11,860 nucleotides of DNA, taken from assembly GCA_947627585.1 (NCBI GenBank), contig CANQWP010000018.1, positions 1 through 11,860 on the forward strand. The letters run 5' to 3'. The first letter of the stretch is position 1. Each line of letters starts with the position of its first letter. Positions 6,818 to 11,860 of this stretch are shown here, piece after piece. The notes beneath the pieces are model-generated. The model was given only the letters and a program-made list of their open reading frames with translations, was not told where the DNA came from and searched no databases. The DNA is from an uncultured Clostridia bacterium. Its GTDB lineage: Bacteria; Bacillota; Clostridia; Christensenellales; UBA1242. A program made the position numbers and the translations under genes.

Positions 6818-7730
6818 TCATTCATGCTGTCTTGCAAAAGCAAAGGTAGCTGGAAGGATTGGGCTTTGAAATTGAATTGTTTTGTTTGAAGAATTTTCAT
6901 TGCTTTTTTGCACAAGATTGAGCAAAGGATTTGGACGAGAACATTCGTCAAAAGGATATTTCAACCTTTCCAACTGTTTGCGCGTTTCATCGGTCAAAAA
7001 GAAGGCATTTTCAAGTGTTGGCAGAGAGATGTTGTTTCGAATCAAATTCATGATTTCACAAAGCGCCATTGGCAAGGCTTGATGTCCATTGTGGTCACCC
7101 TGCAAATGTTTTGCACAGCAGAATTTGATGTGCTCGCGATGGCCGTTGGACTGTTCGATCAAATGTTTGTCTTGGCTTGCAATTGCAAGATTGAAAATTG
7201 CGGCTTGGGCAGTGATGCGGGCGTCATGTTCCATAAAGTTTCCAAAGCCATTCACAAACAAGTCATGATTTTTGAATTCGCGCATGATTTTTTCGGTGAT
7301 TTCATCAAACTTTTCTTTATACTCTGGCTTCACATTCATGATCAAATATGTGTTCTTCAAGTGGCGCTGAATGACCTCAGAAAATTGCTTGCCGTTCATG
7401 TCAACTTCTTCCAAAACGGCAGGGACAACGCAAAGGACATATCTTCCCCTGTCGCAAACATATCCATTTTTGATGGCGCTGTGACTTTTCAAATCTTCAA
7501 GGTTATCTCTCAACGCTTTTTCTTTTCTGTTGCAAAAAGCAGTGTCAAAAGCATGACAGTCTACTTTTGCCATGTTGATGACGGCGCAGGAGTCAAGCGC
7601 AATGTATGCAAAATCCCCCCCCCCGCAAACGTTTTGGACTTTCTTCCACTTCAAAACGTTTGTCGTTGAAATTCCTGTAAGCCATTTTGAGAGGGCCTTT
7701 GTGTTTGTTTAGTTTCTTGTTTTTCGACAT
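6818..7730 (-). CDS. PIN-domain-like protein split by a frameshift at a ten-G run
   Basis: The natural start is ATG at 7730, reading MSKNKKLNKHKGPLKMAYRN, with AAGGAG (7745-7750) and a promoter upstream. This frame runs into ten G (7624-7615) and, as given, stops at TGA 7595-7593. With nine G it would continue into the long frame ending at 6818, giving 303 residues. The joined protein has a PIN-like pattern: D46 in YIALDSCAVINMAK, E107/E108 in VVPAVLEEV, D169 in EHDARITAQAAIF and D187 in ASQDKHLI, the usual acidic residues of this metal-dependent nuclease fold. A VapC-like or RNA-processing nuclease is possible, but no antitoxin gene is adjacent. The PIN frame alone could only start at TTG 7654, without a ribosome site. 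The state is either phase-off, slippage-controlled or an assembly error. The PIN call is by motif only. Confidence 0.75.
7615..7624. repeat. Homopolymer run of ten C (ten G on the coding strand)
   Basis: Ten C in a row on the plus strand form a G10 in the PIN gene, 7 residues before its first catalytic aspartate. Nothing like it occurs elsewhere in this AT-rich window. Runs of this length mutate quickly by slippage. Lengths of 9, 12 or 6 would put the gene in frame; 10 or 8 would not. Confidence 0.95.
7626..7662. repeat. Perfect 11-bp inverted repeat next to the G run
   Basis: CAAACGTTTTG (7626-7636) and CAAAACGTTTG (7652-7662) are exact reverse complements, 15 bases apart, and end one base from the ten-G run. 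In the PIN gene mRNA they form a hairpin immediately 5' of the G run. They lie within codons for KRFEVEESPKRL. Each arm is also nearly palindromic, so a protein-binding site is an alternative. Confidence 0.85.
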
Positions 7731-7770
7731 AAAATCTTATCAAACTCCTTCAAAGTTTTCTTATGCCTTC

Positions 7771-7799
7771 ATTTTAATCCATTTTTACACAAAAATCAA
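7771..7799 (-). promoter_or_regulatory. Predicted promoter of the PIN gene
   Basis: On the minus strand, TTGATT (7794-7799), 17 bases and TAAAAT (7771-7776) predict a start near 7764. A 34-base leader would then carry AAGGAG at 7745-7750, 14 bases before the ATG at 7730. That spacing is long; an alternative in-frame ATG at 7685 has AAAGG 10 bases before it. Both starts lie upstream of the ten-G run. Confidence 0.55.
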
Positions 7800-7921
7800 T
7801 ACCCTTTTTGAAAATTTTTGTTGTTTTTTGTTTGGCGAATTCGTTTTAAACTTTTCTGTCAAAAAGGCGGACATCATGGCAAAAATGACCAAAGTTTTTT
7901 AAAATTTTTCAATTATTTATT

Positions 7922-7950
7922 TTGTTATAACTTGATTTGTTTGTTATACT
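7922..7950 (+). promoter_or_regulatory. Predicted promoter of the P-type ATPase, leaderless
   Basis: TTGTTA (7922-7927), 17 bases and TATACT (7945-7950), with TG at 7942-7943 as an extended -10. Initiation about 7 bases later falls at 7957-7958, on the ATG itself. No Shine-Dalgarno sequence is present. An in-frame TGA at 7952-7954 rules out an upstream start. Confidence 0.6.
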
Positions 7951-7957
7951 ATGAAAT

Positions 7958-10735
7958 ATGGAAAGTTTTTTCACAAAGACATCAAGCGAGACATTGGAAA
8001 AGGTGGCTTCTTCGGCGCAGGGGCTTTCTCACGCAGAAGCAAAAAAGCGCCTTGACCATGACGGAAAAAACGAACTTGCGCAAAAAAAACGCAAAAACGC
8101 TTTTGTTAAATTTTTGGAACAATTCAAGGATATTTTGATCATTGTCCTGCTTCTTTCTTGTGTTGTCAGTGTTGTGATTGGCGCAGTGGAGCACAGTTAC
8201 GGCGAATTTGTGGACGCCGGCATCATTCTTTTTGTTGTGCTTTTCAATGCCATCATTGGCTTTTTGCAAGAGCGAAAAAGTGAAAAGGCGATGGACGCGC
8301 TCAAAAACATGACAAAGCCATATTGCAAAGTTTTGCGAAATGGCAGGTCGTGCCATATCAAAAGCGAAGAGCTTGTTGTGGGCGACATTGTGCTTTTGGA
8401 AGCGGGCGACATTGTGCCGGCAGATTTGCGACTTGTTGAAACAAATTCCTTGAAAATTGAAGAAAGTGCGTTGACCGGCGAGAGCGTCGCCATCGAAAAA
8501 GACGCATCGGCCGTGCTTGGCGAGGGTGCAACGCTCGGCGACCGCATCAACATGGCGTTCATGGGCAGTGTTTGCACATATGGGCGCGGAGTTGGAGTTG
8601 TTGTTGCAAGCGGCATGAACACCGAAATGGGGAAAATCGCTTCCGCTCTTGCCGAAATGGACAACACTGTCACGCCGCTGACAAAAAAAATCAAAAAGAC
8701 AAGCGTCATCATCACCACAATTGTGCTTGTTGTCTGCCTTGCAGTGTTTGTTGTTCAGTTGTGCACGGGCGCAAATGTCTTTTCGGCGTTTTCAATTGCA
8801 ATCGCGATCGCAGTTTGTGCCGTGCCGGAGGGCTTGCCGGCGTGCAACACTGTGACAATGAGCATGGGCGTGAAGCGCATGAGCGAGGCGCGTGCCATTG
8901 TCAAAACTTTGCCGGCCGTGGAAACTTTGGGCAGCACCGAAGTGATTTGCAGCGACAAAACCGGCACGCTTACACTCAACAAAATGACCGTCACAAAAGT
9001 CTTCTTTTTTGACGAGGCGTGCGAAAAACTCAACGAGCAAAAACATGAAGAAATTGTGGAAGGAAGCGCCGTCGAAAATGTTTTGACGCTGGACGAAGTG
9101 GAAAAAGAGAACAAATTTGCGGACAATCGAAACTTTGTCGAGCTTTTGCGCTGCATGCTTTTGTGCAATGACACGAAAGTGAGATTTGAAAACGAAAAAC
9201 TTGAAAGCATTGGCGATCCGACAGAAATTGCGCTTGTGCATTATGGCTACAAAAACGGACTCAACAAAGAAAATCTGGACGGCGAATTCAAACGCCTGAG
9301 CGAAATTCCTTTTGACAGCGACCGCAAGCTTATGACCACGTTCAACGGCGTGGGCGACAAGATTGTGGCCTACACAAAGGGCGCTGTGGACAACATTCTT
9401 GGCCGATGCAATCGCGTTTTGGACAATGGAAAAATCAGGCGCATGACGGCGGCGGACAAAGAGCAAATTTTGACGAAAAACAAGGAGTTTGCATCAAAAG
9501 CCCTTCGAAACCTTGCTTTTGCGGCAAAGTTTGTGGACAAAATTGGAAAGCCAACCTCAGAAAACACAGAATTTGACCTTTGCTTTTTGGGGCTTGTGGG
9601 AATGATTGACCCGCCGCGTGAAGAAGTGAAAGACGCCATCAAGACCTGCAAAAAAGCGGGCATCACCACCATCATGATCACCGGCGACCACAAGGACACC
9701 GCCTTTGCCATTGCAAAAGACCTTGGAATTTGCTCAAACGAGAGCGAGGTCATCACCGGCAGAGAACTTGACGAGATTGATGACGAAAAGTTTTGTGAGG
9801 TCGTGGAGAAATTTCGCGTTTATGCGCGCGTTTCGCCAGAACACAAAGTGAAAATTGTCAAGGCGCTGAAAAAGAACGACAAGATTGTCGCAATGACGGG
9901 CGACGGGGTGAATGACGCGCCAAGCATCAAGGCCGCTGACATTGGCGTGGGCATGGGAATCACCGGCACTGACGTCACAAAAGAGGCCGCCGACATGATT
10001 TTGACTGACGACAACTTTGCAACAATTGTTGGCGCGGTGAAAGAAGGCCGAAGAATTTATGACACGCTTTTGAAAATTTTGATGTTTTTGTTTGGAACGT
10101 CCTTTGCCGAGCTCATCGTGCTTTCAGTCATTTTGGTGGCGCTTCCAAATCCGGGCGGAGATTGGCATTTCTTCACGCCGGCACTTCTTCTTTGGATCAA
10201 TTTTGTCAGCGACACCTTTGTGGGCCTTGCAATCGGCTTTGAAAAGCCAAGCAAGCACATCATGGAACGAAAGCCAATCAAAAACACCGGAAGTCTCTTT
10301 AAGGGCGACCCGGGCGTGAACATCTTTTGCTCTGGACTTTTCGTCACTGTGCAAATTTTGTTGGAATATTGCCTTTTGACTTATTTATATCATTTAGACC
10401 CAACTGTTGTCACAACAATTTGCTTTTTGAGCCTTGTGTTTGCTGAACTTTTCCATGCTTACAACCTGAAAAGCCAAATCAATTCAATTTTCTCAAAAAA
10501 TCCTTTCGACAACATGTGGCTCAACCTTGCCTTTTTGGGCTCGGCGCTTCTCACGGTGGCAATTGTTGCGCTGCCGCTTGGGCCGATTCAAACAGCAATG
10601 GGTGTATGTCCAATCAATTGGTGGCAATGGCTCCTTTCAATTGGAAGCGGATTTTTGATCATTCCATTCTTTGAAATCGTCAAGATTTTCATTCGTATGG
10701 CACTAAAGAGGAAAAGAAATGGCAAAAAGAACTAA
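7958..10735 (+). CDS. P-type cation-transporting ATPase, Ca2+-pump type
   Basis: This 925-residue P2-type ATPase pumps cations, most likely Ca2+, out across the cytoplasmic membrane using ATP. It has the N-terminal cation-ATPase region (GLSHAEAKKRLDHDGKNEL), helices M1-M2 (about 59-104), the actuator motif TGES (173-176), M3-M4 with PEGLP (E291, equivalent to E309 of SERCA), the phosphorylation motif DKTGTLT (D333), and the hinge TGDGVNDAP (D649, D653). The six C-terminal helices follow. M6 keeps LLWINFVSD (N748, S751, D752), matching the N-T-D ligands of SERCA. M5 has GTSFAEL, with S715 where SERCA has N768 and with E718 retained. Length is normal for the family. The start has no ribosome site but is fixed by an in-frame stop just upstream and by the family N-terminus. 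A transporter gene overlaps the 3' end. Ca2+ is family inference; Na+ or another cation is possible. Confidence 0.93.
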   Translation: MESFFTKTSSETLEKVASSAQGLSHAEAKKRLDHDGKNELAQKKRKNAFVKFLEQFKDILIIVLLLSCVVSVVIGAVEHSYGEFVDAGIILFVVLFNAIIGFLQERKSEKAMDALKNMTKPYCKVLRNGRSCHIKSEELVVGDIVLLEAGDIVPADLRLVETNSLKIEESALTGESVAIEKDASAVLGEGATLGDRINMAFMGSVCTYGRGVGVVVASGMNTEMGKIASALAEMDNTVTPLTKKIKKTSVIITTIVLVVCLAVFVVQLCTGANVFSAFSIAIAIAVCAVPEGLPACNTVTMSMGVKRMSEARAIVKTLPAVETLGSTEVICSDKTGTLTLNKMTVTKVFFFDEACEKLNEQKHEEIVEGSAVENVLTLDEVEKENKFADNRNFVELLRCMLLCNDTKVRFENEKLESIGDPTEIALVHYGYKNGLNKENLDGEFKRLSEIPFDSDRKLMTTFNGVGDKIVAYTKGAVDNILGRCNRVLDNGKIRRMTAADKEQILTKNKEFASKALRNLAFAAKFVDKIGKPTSENTEFDLCFLGLVGMIDPPREEVKDAIKTCKKAGITTIMITGDHKDTAFAIAKDLGICSNESEVITGRELDEIDDEKFCEVVEKFRVYARVSPEHKVKIVKALKKNDKIVAMTGDGVNDAPSIKAADIGVGMGITGTDVTKEAADMILTDDNFATIVGAVKEGRRIYDTLLKILMFLFGTSFAELIVLSVILVALPNPGGDWHFFTPALLLWINFVSDTFVGLAIGFEKPSKHIMERKPIKNTGSLFKGDPGVNIFCSGLFVTVQILLEYCLLTYLYHLDPTVVTTICFLSLVFAELFHAYNLKSQINSIFSKNPFDNMWLNLAFLGSALLTVAIVALPLGPIQTAMGVCPINWWQWLLSIGSGFLIIPFFEIVKIFIRMALKRKRNGKKN

Positions 10736-11860
10736 AAGTGGGATTTTTAATCTCAGCGGAATCTCCATCATCGCTTGCGACTGCTTGCAAGCCGTGATTT
10801 GCATTTTTATTGATTTGTTTTTCGTCTCAAAAATTTTGAAAAGTGCAAATTTTGATGCAGAACAAGTCAACATGTCCCAGCAAATCATGAGCATTGCCCT
10901 TTTCTATATTGTGGATTATGCCATGATTGTGCTTTCATACACTGTCAGCGGATTTTTGTTGCGCAAAATCAACAAAAGCATCTTCGTTTCAATCGGCTCA
11001 ATCTTGCTGGCGGGCGTGGTGCTGATGGTCTATTTTTTGCAGAACAATTTGATGACTTTTGTGCCGCTGATTGCCGCAGTTTACGGCATCGCATGGGGAT
11101 TTTTCTCGTCGGGATATAACGGCCTGACCGCAGAAACAATTTCCAGCAAACATCAAGTTAAATTTTTCGCTGTCAAGAAAATCATGTTCCAAATGGTGTA
11201 CATCGCCTTTCCAATTTCGCTGGGGTTCATTGCCGACCTTGACTTTTCATATGTCACATACATAATGTTTGGCGTGGCGGCACTGCTCATCATGTTCTCG
11301 TTTCTCATAAGGCCAAAAAAGTCGGTGCAAATGGAGTTCAATCTTCCAAAGTTCACAAAATATATGGTGCAAAATCGAAAACAAACCAAACCGCTCTGGC
11401 TGGTCTATGTCCAAAACTTCTTCCGCGGGGCATCATATGACTGCTTCACAACGCTCGTGACAATTTTGGTCATTTTCACTTTCCACACAAATTCAAGTTT
11501 GGGAATGTTTCAATCCATCTTCACCGCTTGCTCACTTTTAACGATGTTTTTCTATTTGAAGTTCTATCGCAAAAAGAGGTCAATGTGGTTCATTTTGCCG
11601 ACAATTTCGCTTGTTTCTTGTGCCGTGATTGGCATCGTTTCCGCCACAAATCAGGTGACAATTTTGCTCTTCTATGGAATTTATGCCATTTTGAACGTCA
11701 TCTTGATGTCCATTTCGGACAGCCGTCGTGCCGGAGTTGTGCGCGTGCTGTCACTTCACTCTCACATCTTGGAGAGCAACGCCATGAGCGAGTTTTTCTT
11801 GGGCGCAGGCAGAATTGTCGGCTCGCTTGTGCTGCTTCTTGCCGGAGTTTTTGACGGCCT
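10719..11860 (+). CDS. Major-facilitator-like multi-helix transporter, 3' end beyond the window
   Basis: This reading frame is open from ATG 10719 to the window edge (380 residues seen). It begins MAKRTKSGIFNLSGISIIAC and shows about eleven hydrophobic segments separated by short basic loops, with a longer basic loop in the middle (RPKKSVQMEF...KYMVQNRKQTK, about 197-225). This two-halves layout, and YGIAWGFFSSGYNGLTAE in the fourth helix region, resemble major facilitator transporters, but no substrate can be named. AAAGAGG at 10705-10711 lies 7 bases before the ATG. The gene overlaps the ATPase end by 17 bases in a different frame, so the two are very likely co-transcribed and translationally coupled. 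A link in function, for example ion-coupled export, is only inference. Confidence 0.75.
   Translation, partial: MAKRTKSGIFNLSGISIIACDCLQAVICIFIDLFFVSKILKSANFDAEQVNMSQQIMSIALFYIVDYAMIVLSYTVSGFLLRKINKSIFVSIGSILLAGVVLMVYFLQNNLMTFVPLIAAVYGIAWGFFSSGYNGLTAETISSKHQVKFFAVKKIMFQMVYIAFPISLGFIADLDFSYVTYIMFGVAALLIMFSFLIRPKKSVQMEFNLPKFTKYMVQNRKQTKPLWLVYVQNFFRGASYDCFTTLVTILVIFTFHTNSSLGMFQSIFTACSLLTMFFYLKFYRKKRSMWFILPTISLVSCAVIGIVSATNQVTILLFYGIYAILNVILMSISDSRRAGVVRVLSLHSHILESNAMSEFFLGAGRIVGSLVLLLAGVFDG

Noticed and set aside
7593..7654. Start of the PIN protein at TTG 7654 in the long frame
   Set aside because: There is no Shine-Dalgarno site before it, and it would lie inside the upstream frame and within the inverted repeat. 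The promoter and AAGGAG point to 7730.
6908..7669. A 253-residue plus-strand open frame opposite the PIN gene
   Set aside because: It has no ribosome site and no recognisable pattern, while the minus strand has PIN-like motifs, a promoter and AAGGAG.
7876..7902. An 8-codon mini-ORF (MAKMTKVF) before the ATPase with AAGGCGG upstream
   Set aside because: It lies upstream of the predicted ATPase promoter, so it would not be in that transcript, and it is too short to judge.
8082..8089. A run of eight A early in the ATPase gene as a second slippery tract
   Set aside because: Such A runs are common in AT-rich genes (Lys codons) and the frame is intact through it.

Overview
The window looks like a chromosomal segment of an AT-rich, low-GC Gram-positive bacterium, probably an uncultured gut-type Clostridia or related Firmicutes lineage. 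The reasons are strong AGGAG-type ribosome binding sites, extended -10 promoters, the gene order secG-rnr-smpB-ssrA that is well known in Firmicutes, and normal use of TGA as stop. This lineage call is an inference from gene order and composition, not from a database search.

Layout. At the left edge, on the minus strand, is an almost complete pyruvate kinase gene. Divergent from it runs a plus-strand housekeeping block: a small two-helix membrane protein of unknown function, secG (translocase subunit), rnr (RNase R), smpB and ssrA (tmRNA). RNase R, SmpB and tmRNA are functional partners in ribosome rescue and decay of broken mRNA, and smpB seems to have its own strong promoter. Directly after ssrA comes a 401-residue membrane-anchored, glutamate-rich coiled-coil protein that I do not recognise. 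It ends at a clear rho-independent terminator.

Convergent to it, on the minus strand, lies a gene for a PIN-domain-like protein. Its promoter, Shine-Dalgarno site and natural start are in one frame and the PIN domain is in another. The two frames meet at a run of ten G (ten C on the plus strand), so one G fewer would join them into a 303-residue protein. A perfect 11-bp inverted repeat sits one base before the G run. This is the most unusual object in the window. It could be a phase-variable or slippage-controlled nuclease, or a homopolymer error in the assembly.

The right part holds a P-type cation ATPase of the Ca2+-pump type, which appears to be transcribed as a leaderless mRNA. A partial major-facilitator-like transporter overlaps its 3' end by 17 bases and runs off the window. 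The two are presumably one operon.

No CRISPR array, insertion sequence, tRNA, rRNA or prophage gene was seen. No gene-free stretch exceeds 300 bases; the longest are the spacers at about 1389-1588, 4273-4513 and 7731-7957, which hold the promoters listed below.
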